Positions 1 through 11,651 of a stretch of DNA of 64,000 nt are shown here, piece after piece. Below the pieces are notes generated by a model. That model made no database searches, was not told where the DNA came from, and saw only the letters and a list, made by a program, of their open reading frames with translations. This DNA comes from Harmothoe impar (taxonomy: Eukaryota; Annelida; Polychaeta; Phyllodocida; Polynoidae): assembly GCA_947462335.1 (NCBI GenBank), contig OX381721.1, positions 10,553,910 through 10,617,909 of the forward strand, written 5' to 3'. A program made the position numbers and the translations under genes. Position 1 is the stretch's first letter; every line of letters begins with the position of its first letter.

Positions 1-85
1 ATTTACTCCCCTGTCCCCCTCCACTCCCCCATCTCATTCACCCCCTGTCCTCCTCCACTCCCCCATTTCATTTACTCCATATGAT
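1..85. repeat. CT-rich minisatellite, two units
   Basis: Two copies of a pyrimidine-rich unit of about 35 bp are visible; the motif CTGTCC recurs at 11 and 46. The array is cut by the assembly gap that follows, so its true length is unknown. No coding signal is seen. Confidence 0.6.
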
Positions 86-285
86 NNNNNNNNNNNNNNN
101 NNNNNNNNNNNNNNNNNNNNNNNNNNNNNNNNNNNNNNNNNNNNNNNNNNNNNNNNNNNNNNNNNNNNNNNNNNNNNNNNNNNNNNNNNNNNNNNNNNNN
201 NNNNNNNNNNNNNNNNNNNNNNNNNNNNNNNNNNNNNNNNNNNNNNNNNNNNNNNNNNNNNNNNNNNNNNNNNNNNNNNNNNNNN
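86..285. other. assembly gap (200 N)
   Basis: A run of exactly 200 undetermined bases. The sequence right of the gap begins inside a unit of the 62-bp repeat described next. The gap therefore probably falls in or near that array and may hide more repeat units. The missing first exon of TUT1 may lie in the gap or outside the window. Confidence 0.99.
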
Positions 286-1113
286 CACACACAAGGCTCT
301 ATATGTACCTGACGTGTCCAGTGTTGCCGAAAACTTTTTATACACACAGGCCAAAGTGGCCTGTGTAACGAGGTCTTACATAGGCCATTTCTCTTCTACA
401 CAGGCCAAATAGAACTAGCGCGTCTAGGTTGACATCATAAAGGGGATTTTATACTAATTTGTATTGATATATAGGTGTTCTTTTGACGAAATGTATTCAG
501 AAATGTATAAATCCATTGATTATTAGGTACATGGCCATGTCTTTGCTTCTAATAGGACTATCTGAAAAATTCTTTCACTTTTGGAAAGCTAAGATAATGG
601 CCGGCCATTGTGGCCGATGTTTGATGGCTTCAAATCGGCCATTACTATTCTACATCGGCAAAAGCCGATGTGCCGATGTCATTTCGGCAACACTGCGTGT
701 CCTGTGTTTGTTTTAGGAGACATGTCGCTTCACACACAAGGCTCTCTATGTACCTGACGTGTCCTGTGTTTGTTTTAGGGGACATGTCACTTCACACACA
801 AGGCTCTCTATGTACCTGACGTGTCCTTTGTTTGTTTTAGGGGACATGTCACTTCACACACAAGGCTCTCTATGTACCTGACGTGTCCTGTGTTTGTTTT
901 AGGGGACATGTCACTTCACACACAAGGCTCTCTATGTACCTGACGTGTCCTGTGTTTGTTTTAGGGGACATGTCACTTCACACACAAGGCTCTCTATGTA
1001 CCTGACGTGTCCTTTGTTTGTTTTAGGAGACATGTCACTTCACACACAAGGCTCTCTATGTACCTGACGTGTCCTGTGTTTGTTTTAGGGGACATGTCGC
1101 TTCACACACAAGG
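286..1113 (+). repeat. 62-bp tandem repeat carrying a 3' splice site
   Basis: The motif ACATGTC recurs at 720, 782, 844, 906, 968, 1030 and 1092, a strict 62-bp period. Each unit contains a pyrimidine/G-rich tract ending TTTGTTTTAG, then about 24 bases equal to the start of the first visible TUT1 exon, then intron-like sequence including TACCTGACGTGTCC. The last unit runs into the real exon at 1089. A broken unit lies at 286-318, separated from the rest by an inserted MITE (319-695). Confidence 0.9.
319..695. mobile_element. hAT-like MITE inside the 62-bp array
   Basis: The terminal inverted repeats are CAGTGTTGCCGAAA at 319 and its reverse complement ending at 695. The element is flanked by a direct CGTGTC (313-318 and 696-701). 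Removing the element and one CGTGTC restores the normal sequence of the 62-bp repeat, which proves an insertion. It is 377 bp long and has no ORF of note. The CAGTG terminus suggests hAT, but the six-base TSD is shorter than the usual eight. Confidence 0.8.
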
Positions 1114-4100
1114 CAAGAAGCACATGCGTCTAGCCGCCATGAAGGGACAGAATGAAGCAAAGTCGGCAAGAACCATCTACGTCAGGGGGTTTAGTCCTTC
1201 CATTACGTCAGAAATTTTAACAGACTATTTTGGATCTTATGGACAAATTAAAATGGTACATCTGCAGAAGGAAAAGGTAAGCTGAAGTACTATTGAATAC
1301 ATTTGTATTAGTATACCGTACCTACTGTTTTGACGTGATAAGCGCATTGTGGGCTTAACAAATTATTCTAAGCACATTTCTAGTTCTAGGAATTAATAGC
1401 TTTATATGAAATTAGATTTTAATTCTGGTCAATTAGATCCCCCCCCCCCCCCAACATTCAATCTCTCACATTAAACAATGATACTCATGTATTCTAGGGT
1501 ATGTATGCATTCGTGGAATTTGCTACAGCGGATGTAGCGAGCAGTGTGATGCGGCCTGGGAGGCGCCACTTCATCCAGGGGCGTCATCTAGTGGTCCGAC
1601 CCAAGGAAGTCAAGACAGTCACTCCACAAACTATGGCCAATAAAAGATTCGCCAACGACCCACCAGTCGCTGCGTCTCCGAGCATCGACTACGAACAAGT
1701 CCTTAAAGCACTAAGGGAATCAGAATCTGTGAGTGTTAATTGTCACCACCTTATTTTTGAACTGAGGAAATATGTTGAAAATTTTCTCGAGATGGGGAAG
1801 GAGGAGGGAACAATGTTTGGCTCATGTGCTACATTGGAGGAACTCTTATTTGTTACTGGCAATATACATGTATGTGTTAAAAATGTATCTACCGGTATGC
1901 ATTTCAATTCGAAGTATTTCATAATCAATTAAAGAGGACAATTTACGGGAATACATTTTTCTTCTTCCAAAAGAGGGATTGGAAGAAAGGTTAGACCCCT
2001 TGCGATTTGATTATGATATAACCTTTAATGTGATTTTAGTTACCAGGAATCCTTTTCCAAACTAATAAATATCCTCTAAAATGACACTGAACAAGCAGAC
2101 ATCACCTATGGACCATCATAACTCAACAACTTGTATATCTTGATTTCAACAGGTGGTACAACAGATTACACTCTTACAAAAGCTTCTGACACTCACTCCA
2201 AAAGATTTAGAACATAGAAAAGAGATAGTGAGGAATATACAATCTGTGTTTGGACACCGCATCGTGGGTGAGTAAAACTTCATACAAATACCTCGGATCG
2301 TACAATTATATTTCAAAATGCAAAACTTCCTGAATAAATGGATGAATTGTCTGAAATAAAAACCTTTTGAACTTGAAATTGTATTAAATAATTTTGTATT
2401 CAAGTAAGTATTTGAATTTAATAGTATAAGTGTGTTGTACTACCGGGTAGTATCGATTCTATCCTTTAAAAAGATAAATACCGTTGCCTCAATTTCAGAT
2501 CATTCTTTATAATGTGTATAATTCCAATAATTTACAGGCTGCAAAGTCAACCAATTTGGGTCGTCCGTGAATGGTTTCGGTGTTCGCGGCTGTGATATGG
2601 ATCTTTTCCTCGACTTGAACCTCGACCCGCCTGGAACGCCTGCCCCGACCCCGCTAGTTGGTGCTGTCCCGATACCCCCGAGCTTACGAGTGGACGATGA
2701 AGGCGCACAGCTGAGGGCGGGGCTGGCAGCGGCTACGGTGATACAGAGAGTGAACTATGTGTACAAGATGCTGTCGCGGTCTGGTCTCAAACTGGCACAC
2801 CTCATGAAGATCCCCGCCTCCCGCTGTCCGGTCGTACAGTTTGTAGACGCGCCTACTGGAACAAGCTGCGACCTGTCCGTTAATAACAGGTGTGTATTCT
2901 TCCCTCCTGTGTATATTGTCATTGAGGTTCCTACCAGGCTAGTAACACCATTAATAGTGGGTTGTATGGAAAAAGAAACGGCTAAGTTAAGAATAACCCT
3001 TTAAGGACAGCTCAATGATTCAGAGCTTCATATTCATTTGTCGCCGTGATGCGCCAATAATGAATACATCACCAGCAAGCAACATGCCAACACTTAGTCG
3101 GTGCTTCATACCAACCCGTCTGGGGGTCGGCATGATGCATAAATGCAGCACTAGTGATTAAAACATGTATACATGAAGTACAAGTGGGATTTAGGGTAGC
3201 AATGATACCACGTACAATGTAAGCAATAGATAGACTCGACATATACATGTCATATAGTGCGTTTACCCATCCATATTAAGAAATTAACTCATCTAGACTT
3301 TTGGATTTTATATCCACAAAACGGGTGCAGAGAACTATTACACTAATTTGCTATACCTGCTGTTATCTTTCAGAGATGTATTAAAGTGGTTTAAAAATAC
3401 ACTCAACATCGCATTTAAAGGGTAATTGAGTACCGTTTCAGGGGTTTTGAAAACCTCATTTACATCTCTGCATCTTGACTCCAGATTAGCCCTACAGAAC
3501 ACACAGCTGCTGCAGCTCATGTGTCGCATCGACACGCGGGTTTGTCCGCTCATCTACGCCATGCGCTACTTTTTCAAGTCTCGTGAGATCTCGGGCGGCA
3601 CGTCCGGCAGTCAGAAGCTGAGTAGCTACGCGCTGTGCTGGATGGTGATGACGTATCTACAGCAGTGTGAGCCGCCCGTGCTGCCCTCTATTGGACGTCT
3701 GGCACAACTAGCAGGTAGGCTCTTACTGCATAGAGTTTATGAATATAAACTGTTTAAAACATCTCCTAGTTATACAAGTCATTATACCGTTGATATAGAA
3801 GTTACATTATATACATCGATAATACTTGCTTTGACTCATGCCTGTGGAGAATGATTTTGATAATTAATTTTGCGTGGGAATTTTTTCCTTGAGCATTATT
3901 TAGATGTAGTCCTGATAGTTATAATTCATTTGGTAATGCTAAGATTTACCAATTAAACATTGAAAACCACAAAATTTATTACCGACAACAGAGGGTGAGG
4001 AGTGCTCAACCACAGATGGATGGGACACAAGTTTCAGTCGGCGCATAGACATCATCCCTTCTAGTTGCTCTACTACTCCTCCATCAGAAAACCCCACCTC

Positions 4101-7100
4101 AACTACTAATGTAACTAAAGGACCTGACTCTGAGAATAACGATACTTCAATGGCTGACGATACTGCAATGGCAGTAGACCCGCCAAAGTCTGAGAGCGCT
4201 GATAATGCCTCGGTTGGTGCCACCACGTCAAAACCCACTGATAACGAGACTTCAGTTAAAGCTGCAAACAACGCGGGAAGTAAAAACACCGCGACTCTGA
4301 GTGAGCTGCTCACCGGGTTCTTCAGTTTCTACAGTAAGGTGCCGCTGGCCAGCACCGTCATCTGTCCACGCGACGGGAAGCTCATTCCTGTCACTGAGTT
4401 TCTACAGATATCCAAGACAAAGCCAGGTCAAGAGGAATTTAAGGTAAGCTTCTATAGATCTTAACCAGCAACTCCGCTGCCGACAATAGTGGCGCGGGGA
4501 AATAAATGACAGCGTCCGTCTGCCCCAGAATGTTACCCGTCAGAGGATATATCTCCCCGCCTTATTATATCCGTCAGGCACGTATGACTAGTGCAAATGA
4601 TGCACATGCATATTAAAAGTTCGGCTGACAGGTTCAAATATATTTTGCGTACATATCTCAGCACTGCCTCTATATTTCCCCTAGCAACGTAATCAAATAA
4701 TTCCGATGCTAGTAAAACTTACTTTTAAAAAGACAACATTGTTATATATATGTATGTATGTAAATTCTTTTATTTATACTGAAGACATATAGGCATGAAT
4801 GGTTGCCTGTAATTATTTTGTGTCCAGTCGATGGTTTATATATTCCGCGTGTACAAAAATAGCTATAAATAGTGTGGCTTAAGGCCACTTAATGTATATA
4901 CATGTATATATATATATATATATATGTATATGTATATGTATATGTATTTGTATATGTATATGTAACCCTGTACCCCTACGTATACACCCTACTGGTACTT
5001 TCTATTTGCAGCTGAACTTTGTCAACATCCAGGACCCGTTTGTGCTGAGTCACAACCTGGCACAGAACCTTAACGAGCGGCTCGGTGAGCTGCTCACAGA
5101 CGAGCTGCAGGAGGCGGCCGCCAAGTGCGGCTGTGCCCAGTTCTCTGCACCGGGCACCGAGCACGACTGGGGCCTCACTTTCCTCGTCTCCAAGGTGGGC
5201 TTGTTTGGGTGGTTTAATTTAGTTCTTTGGGCCCTTTCTTGGGAATTTTGTTTATTAGAGATGGTCGATCTGGACTGAATTTGAACATTTTATCTCGTTT
5301 CTCTGATGCTGTATACATTACCAACGGATACCTCGTTTATATATATTTTTTTAAAGTGTCTAGTATTAAAAATACCGGAATAGACATAATTATCGCCCGG
5401 AAGCTTATACCTGCCTATATTAAAGGGAAACTGTTTTCACTTAAAAATAAAACAATTATAAAGATTAAGGAGCTATGATATGAAACAAAAAGATTATTTT
5501 CAGATTTTGATAAATTGTATACTTATAACTGTTTGCTGTATATTACATTACTAACACACTGATGTTACCCCACCTTTAGGAGCGTCTCACCAAGCCGCTG
5601 CCTACCAGCTCCAAGGGGAAGGCCCAGCAGGGCACGGCCTCTGGGTACGACTACAGTATAGACGTGGAGTTCCGACCGGTGGCCATCCCGCGCGAGTTGT
5701 TCAACCGGAGTCGTAGCGTGGAGGAGGTGAAGGTGGAGTGGGCGAGGGACGTGTGTCGCCTCCTGGTGAGGACCCTGGAGGACGTACTGCTGTTCACTTG
5801 TCAGGTCACCACAGACCGCACACAACCGGGCCAGGTAAGTGGGGCATTATTGACACAATCATCTATGTTTTATACTTTTAAGGGTCAGGATTAGTACCAT
5901 GTAGACTGATTTACCGTAAAACCTCGCGTATAAGCCTAACTCGCGTATAAGCCGCACCCCTAACTTTGACAGATTATATAAGCCGCAGAGGGTGTCTGAA
6001 AATTGTTAATTTGGTACTGTAGTATACTTATAAAAACTCTCGTATAAGCCGCACCCTATATAGGCATGTTTGGTATCAAAAGAAAGCTGAGTCTGATCCG
6101 CGTACTAGCCGCGGCTTATACGCGAGGTTTTACGGTAGTTTTATTTGCTTTCCTAACAAGCCTCCTCCAGTAAGAGCCTTGACACGCCACATCTGTGTCA
6201 TTATGCCAGTAACATTTCACATACTAGGTGAACACAGCAGTAAAGCAGGCGTAAATCACATTCAAGCTACCCAAAAAAAAGGAACATGGGTCCAATGAAT
6301 TTAGTCACCCTCAAAGTACTCACTGTTAACATAGAAATCTATGTAAATACAAAGTTTTTTTTAAGAATATCTTTATCACACAAAACCCAACACATGAAAT
6401 TTTATTTACCAATTTTTTCAATTGAACGACGACATTTCCTGGTATTTATTTCATGGAGTGATCTTCCAGATAAATTCATTATCCTTCATTAGGCAAAATA
6501 TAAAGTTCTATATCAACCCTTGTGTAATTCCAGGAGCAGTCAGCAGGTGAGACAGATGAAGACGTCCCCACCAAAACCAACAAGAGGCCGTCCTCAGCCA
6601 GCACACCTGACGAACCCACCGAGAAAAAGGTCTGCGCTGAGTCAACATCAGAGGGGACCGAGGCAGATGCACAGACTCTGGAGTTAAATCAAACCGGGAA
6701 GGAGAGTGTTGCAGGATGGACTGATGAAAAAATAGAGAATAGCTCAGGGGGTGAGATGATGGATGATCATCCGGAAGTGTTTACGAGCAAAAAGGGGGGT
6801 GACAAGGATGAATGCGTAGAATCAGCCGGGACGGGGTTGGGGAGTGAGAATGGACTGGCGGGTTTAGTCGGACATTGTGTGACATCCCTCAGTAACACGA
6901 CAGTAAGGGACACCTCCGAGGACCCTCCCACCACCACAGTGGCACCAATAACAGAGGCCGGGAAGACCAAGAACAGTAAGACACCAGGTGGTGCCACCAG
7001 TACATTACTGTTAGAGGCAGGTTGTAGCACGGTGCACCAATCCTGGGCCGGCAGAAAGCGCGTTAAAAAAGTGCTCCGCGCCTCGGCTCTCCCCATGGAC

Positions 7101-7358
7101 GACACACTGCGTTCTGAGCTGCTCGTTACGGAGCGACTCCGGAGTGAGCTCGGTCCAAGCGGGCCCCACCCCATACTGCAGTTTGACCTCCGGGTGCTGA
7201 GAACGACGACGGAAAATGGTAAATCCGTTGTTAAAATCCAGATGAAACCCACACAAGCGCCAAAGCTGTTCAACAGCTTCTACCAGTTCTTCAGTGTGTT
7301 TTTTTCCAAGTTAAAAGACAACTCTCTCTTTGTTCCAACATCAGCGAGCCGCTCATGA
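1089..7358 (+). CDS. TUT1: terminal uridylyltransferase 1 / Star-PAP (5' exon missing)
   Basis: This is a nuclear nucleotidyltransferase of the TUT1/Star-PAP family, which uridylates U6 snRNA and polyadenylates selected mRNAs. Nine exons are read with GT-AG junctions and consistent phase: 1089-1276, 1498-1728, 2153-2267, 2538-2889, 3485-3714, 3992-4443, 5012-5194, 5580-5834 and 6534-7358 (TGA). That gives 942 residues. In order they show the His half of a U1-type zinc finger (SLHTQGKKH); an RRM with RNP2 TIYVRGF and RNP1 KGMYAFVEF, the intron falling between K and G; and the catalytic core with FGSSVNGF and the Asp pair in CDMDLFLD, plus a third Asp in CDLSVNN. They continue with the central LSSYALCW and DPFVLSHNL blocks and a C-terminal KA-1-like end (FYQFFSVFF). 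The proline-rich insert in the catalytic domain is short, about 25 residues. The Cys half of the zinc finger is not found and must lie upstream or in the gap. No close AATAAA follows the stop; the nearest is at 8168. Confidence 0.93.
4893..4964. repeat. TA / TATATG microsatellite
   Basis: Alternating TA followed by TATATG-type hexamers in the TUT1 intron before the exon at 5012. An ORF through it encodes only an Ile/Cys/Tyr repeat and is not a gene. Confidence 0.9.
5912..6137. mobile_element. TA-flanked MITE, CGCGTATAAGCC family
   Basis: The ends are inverted: CCGTAAAACCTCGCG after TA at the left, and its complement before TA at the right. Inside, the motif CTCGCGTATAAGCCGCACC is repeated several times. 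Related copies lie at 9543, 22609, 24937, 35474 and, as fragments, 17889 and 41310. It sits in the last TUT1 intron. A TA duplication fits Tc1/mariner-type mobilisation, but no transposase is present. Confidence 0.8.
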
Positions 7359-7544
7359 CGAGTTACTACATAGTAGTTTTCTTTATAAATGTATTAGTGT
7401 ATTACATTGTCCCAAACTGTGAGTGAAGGCATTTATCATTTCTTCCAAGTAAACGTACCTAGAATCATGAATTTTTTTTAATATTCTTGGTTCGAAGCTA
7501 AGATTAGATTTGCTGGAGACGAATACATTCCAGGAATACCAGAG

Positions 7545-7826
7545 CTCAATTACGGCCTAATTAGTAAAACATGACAGTTTCCTTAGTGACCTACTGGGGA
7601 TGTTATAAATGTAACTTGAATGTGAGGTACAGCTTTGCCTGTATACCCAAATAAGACTCTCATATTCCACATGAAACAAATATAAACGGAGGTTGTCAGT
7701 ATACATTATCGTCCATGGTATATTCATGCTATTTTATCAACTACAGACAATGATAACCAAAGAGTATCATACCCATTGCCAAAGCGGTGCTTAGATTTGC
7801 TTGTTATAGCAAACCGATCCTATAAA
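7545..7826 (+). repeat. dispersed repeat, copy 1 (inverted partner at 41345-41627)
   Basis: The stretch from 'gagctcaattacggcc' to 'aaaccgatcctata' is nearly the reverse complement of 41345-41627. The right end has the CTTATAGGATCGG-like motif also seen in the CGCGTATAAGCC MITEs, so this may be the interior of a longer member of that family. Confidence 0.75.
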
Positions 7827-7828
7827 GG

Positions 7829-7908
7829 CCCTGTTACACTGGCGGCATCTGCCGCACTGCATCTGCCGCAGAACGTCCTGTGCGGCAGATGCAGCTAGTG
7901 TAACAGGG
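7829..7908. repeat. double inverted repeat / hairpin
   Basis: An outer pair CCCTGTTACACT (7829-7840) / AGTGTAACAGGG (7897-7908) encloses an inner pair GCATCTGCCGCA (7859-7870) / TGCGGCAGATGC (7881-7892) with a 10-base loop. It abuts the dispersed repeat. It is probably a small foldback element; no function is known. Confidence 0.75.
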
Positions 7909-9084
7909 TAAAAACTTGCTGCAACTTGCCGCAACTACTTGCTGCAGCAAAAGCTACCAGTGTTATTCTTTGATGTTGGGAAAGGTGTGAAGCACAACTA
8001 CTGTTAGTGTCAAAATATGTGGTATTTAAAGTAGTTTGATGTGTAATTTGCCTACACGTTCTCAAGATTGTTTGGCAGTTCTATAATCCTAATATAAATG
8101 TAGAGGAAATGCCTATTCCCTGGTTGACAAAAAGTAGGGTATAATACCAACTTGGTCAGTTTTCTATAATAAATAATTATATCGAAATTCCACCGAAAAC
8201 GCAAAAATTCCTAATAAAGTAGGAAAAGTGAAATCTCAGCCTGTATCAGGTAACAGTGATGCAGCAGCAGCTCGGAGGTACGCAGAGGATGTGTCAGGGG
8301 ACAGAGCTCAGAACTTAAGGAATAGTTATAATTCAACATGGGGGATAGGAGGAGTAAACATGTTGTTCACCCCCCCCCCCCCCCCTCACAAAAAAAGCCA
8401 CCCCTTTTCAGTGAAAATGTCAGCAAATTAATGAAGTTGAAAAGCAGAATGAATTGGGTTTTATCGGCTGAAAACAGGTAATATGGTCAGGAAATCTCCA
8501 CACCCCAGGTCACATGTTTTCACAACCTTCCTTCAACCCCCCAGAAACCTAAATTGAATATTACATAACTTATAAAAATTAGATGTGGTGAGCATGGTCA
8601 GATGACCTGAACGCAACTTGTTTTGATTGATTTATAATGCAATTTGAGTGGCAAAATAATGCCACATGTTTTGAGAGAAAATACACTGTACTTACGAGTC
8701 ATATTATTTGTTGAAATAAACGTTTTATTCACATTTATTACACATGCCTTATATGTACAATTATGACGAAAATAAATAACGTACACTTATATATTTTTGG
8801 TAAACATAAAGTGCAGGTACTATTCGGGTTCCAAACAAGTAGTAACGCCTGATATATCACAGATGTCTTTCTTCTTTTTAGTTTTTAGCATAAACTTGTT
8901 TACTAGGGACAATTGCAGTATTTACATGGCGGAGTTCTTTTTGAAATATTTTTTTCATACAGAAACAGATCATAACAGAAATGCACAAATATAGCAAGCG
9001 TCATATTTTCCTATGATTTTCTTTTCTCCAGGCGATAATGGTTGGCAAAGGAAATAAGTCACATCTATATATTATATCAGTTCT

Positions 9085-11620
9085 TTAAGCCTCGGGTTTG
9101 TCAGCATCGGTTTGCTCAGCTTCTGATTTCTCCGCGTCAGTTTTTTCCACCTCAGATTTGTCGGTATCAGATTTTTCCGCTTCTGTTTTTTCTGCATCAG
9201 TTTTCTCTTGGTCAGACTTATCGTTTTGTTCCTCGCCACCAAACACTTTCTTAAGCTCATCAGATTCTAAAAGAGAAGAACGGGGAATTGTTTGATTTTC
9301 TCTTGAACTTCCTTGAATACTTACAATGATAAGAAGGAAACAGATTTTGCGGGGTAAACCACGTACAACCTGTAACACATTCTAGATATGAATTTACCCG
9401 AGAAAACATTAATATATTCTTCATTTAAAGTCTGTACCAAAGGCTAAGCACATAATAAATGAAAATACGTTCAACAGAATATAATTGTCCTCTTGCTAGC
9501 ATGTAGCATTCAGATTCTAGTCATTGTCGACTTTACTACATGTAACGTAAAACCTCATGTATAAGCCGCAACTAGTATGCGGATCAGAATCGCAGCTGCG
9601 GTTTATAGGATAGGCCCAGAGTCAGGGTGCGGCTCATACAAGCGTTTTAGCTACTATAGTACAGTACTAAATTCACCATACTCATATCGCCAGTGCGGCT
9701 TATAGGATCGGCTCCAACTCTAGGTGCGGCTTATACGCGAGGTTTTACGGTACTATAGGCTCCCTTTGACAATTGTGGATATATATGAATATGCGACATG
9801 CCGTATGAGTAGGGAGTTGGATAAACCCAGCAGTAGCGCCCACTAAGAGCCTGTTTCTGTGACCCGATTTTCACTGCCCCTGAGAGAGCTCCACTTGACA
9901 CCTCTCACTAAAATCCCTCTCCTGACTTTAATTACTGACCTACAAAATTGGTAGAGGCCTCTTTTTCTTCACAAAATGAAGGTGGTTAATATGAATACAT
10001 TTATCCTGGGAAAGAGGTAATAGTTTCAGATTGGTATTGATCGAAATATAAGTTTGATTTTATTTATGTCAAAATTTAATGAAAGAATGAAGACTGTTTA
10101 AGTATGGTACCATGGGGATGCAGGTTATTGTACTACTAATGATATATGTGAAATCTAGGTATGTCCGCCCATGCCTAATGTTGCCTGGAGACACTTAAGG
10201 ATAAACTAGTAGGTCAAATGGCATTTGTAATTAGGTCAAAGGTCATCAGGTCCATACCGAATTATAGATCACAAGGTCCCACTCAATGTCAGTTAGACAC
10301 TTTCTTAAATTCCATGTGAATATATGCATATACAGCAAGAAAATGCAATAATACCAACCTGCTGTTCTAGCCTGCTCTGATCAGTTTAGATCACAGTATT
10401 GATCTGACTTAATGATGGTTCCCATCCAGATTACACAGGAACTAGATGCAGTAGGAAGATGATCAAAGCAGTTCTGGAAAGCTGTCACAATGCTCTATTA
10501 GGCTTGACTAATTCCATAATATTTGACACAATTTTGAAAATTTATCCAACTCCCTAGTATGAGTGTTCCTTACCAGGGGCCGGTGATGCGGGTGCGGTGA
10601 TGGTGACCTTGGGTTTATTGGGGTCGGGGTAGATCACTTCCTTCTCTAGTAATAACTCCTGATCACAGAAAGAAAACAAGAAATTGGTCAATGAAGAATT
10701 TCAGCTTAATTTTCAGCAGAGATTAGTACAATATGATATACGGTAGGTCATAATTTTCGTCCACACATTTCTTCTACTGTATTATCTTGCAAAGTTTCAC
10801 TCAGGTTCCAAACATCCAACACTAAGATAAAACGAAACTATCTGCAAAAACTACAATACACTTCTTTTGCTTCCATAGCTCTGTTGGCATCAGATGATAT
10901 TAATACCTAGTTTGTTTGTTATTTCAAAGGCAGCAGTTATCAAAGGCACGTTTCTAGCTTCTTTACTTAATACCAATCTATTAATCTCTAAATAAGCTTA
11001 AAATCTACTTACATTAGCAATGTTAACCATCTTCTCTTTTTGTGTCGTATCGATATCAAGTCCCTCGACAATGGTCCAGTTACCTTGACCGTCAAACCGG
11101 ACGGGGAACGAGTACACAATGCCAACCGGGATACCATAGTGACCTGCAAATATCGAAACATATTTCAGCCAACATCATTTGACAATGACATGATGGCTCA
11201 CGGCTTCATCTCCATTTATCATTTTCATGCAGCAACACGACACAGATGAGCGACTCGCCAGTGCCATTATAGGATCTGCGTGATGCATGAATGCAGCATC
11301 GGTTAGGGCTGTATAACGATGACAGGGCATGTGTCAAAGCAGTATATGCTGTCCTTAAGGTGTTAAATCTCATCTAGATCCGTCGTACACAGAAATGCAT
11401 CACGCAGACCGATCTATTCGTTTTGTGAAGTCAAAGGGAGTGGTGTGTGTGTGTGGGGGGGGGGATGTAAAACTATTTCAAGTGAAGTAACCCATAACAT
11501 TCAGATTTTTATTCAAGATATGGGTTAGTCCTTAAAATTCTATAGAATTTCCCATCCCTATTTTGAGTCACAATAATAGAGAGATTTTAGATATACCTTC
11601 AGGTAACGTGTACAGCAACG

Positions 11621-11651
<31 letters not shown>

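Larger units (their letters stand above)
7359..9084. other. convergent intergenic region TUT1 / MDH1B
   Basis: No coding exon is seen. The stretch holds a dispersed repeat (7545-7826), a hairpin (7829-7908) and a poly-C run near 8369. A plus-strand AATAAA lies at 8168. Two minus-strand AATAAA signals at 8724-8729 and 8734-8739 could end MDH1B transcripts about 350 bp past its stop. Confidence 0.6.

Noticed and set aside
696..1113. CRISPR-like array of 62-bp units
   Set aside because: Units are contiguous with no unique spacers, and they copy an exon boundary; the context is eukaryotic.
4892..5278. ORF with an Ile/Cys/Tyr run before the TUT1 exon
   Set aside because: The N-terminal part is a translated TATATG microsatellite. 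Only 5012-5194 is exon, with a clear splice acceptor.
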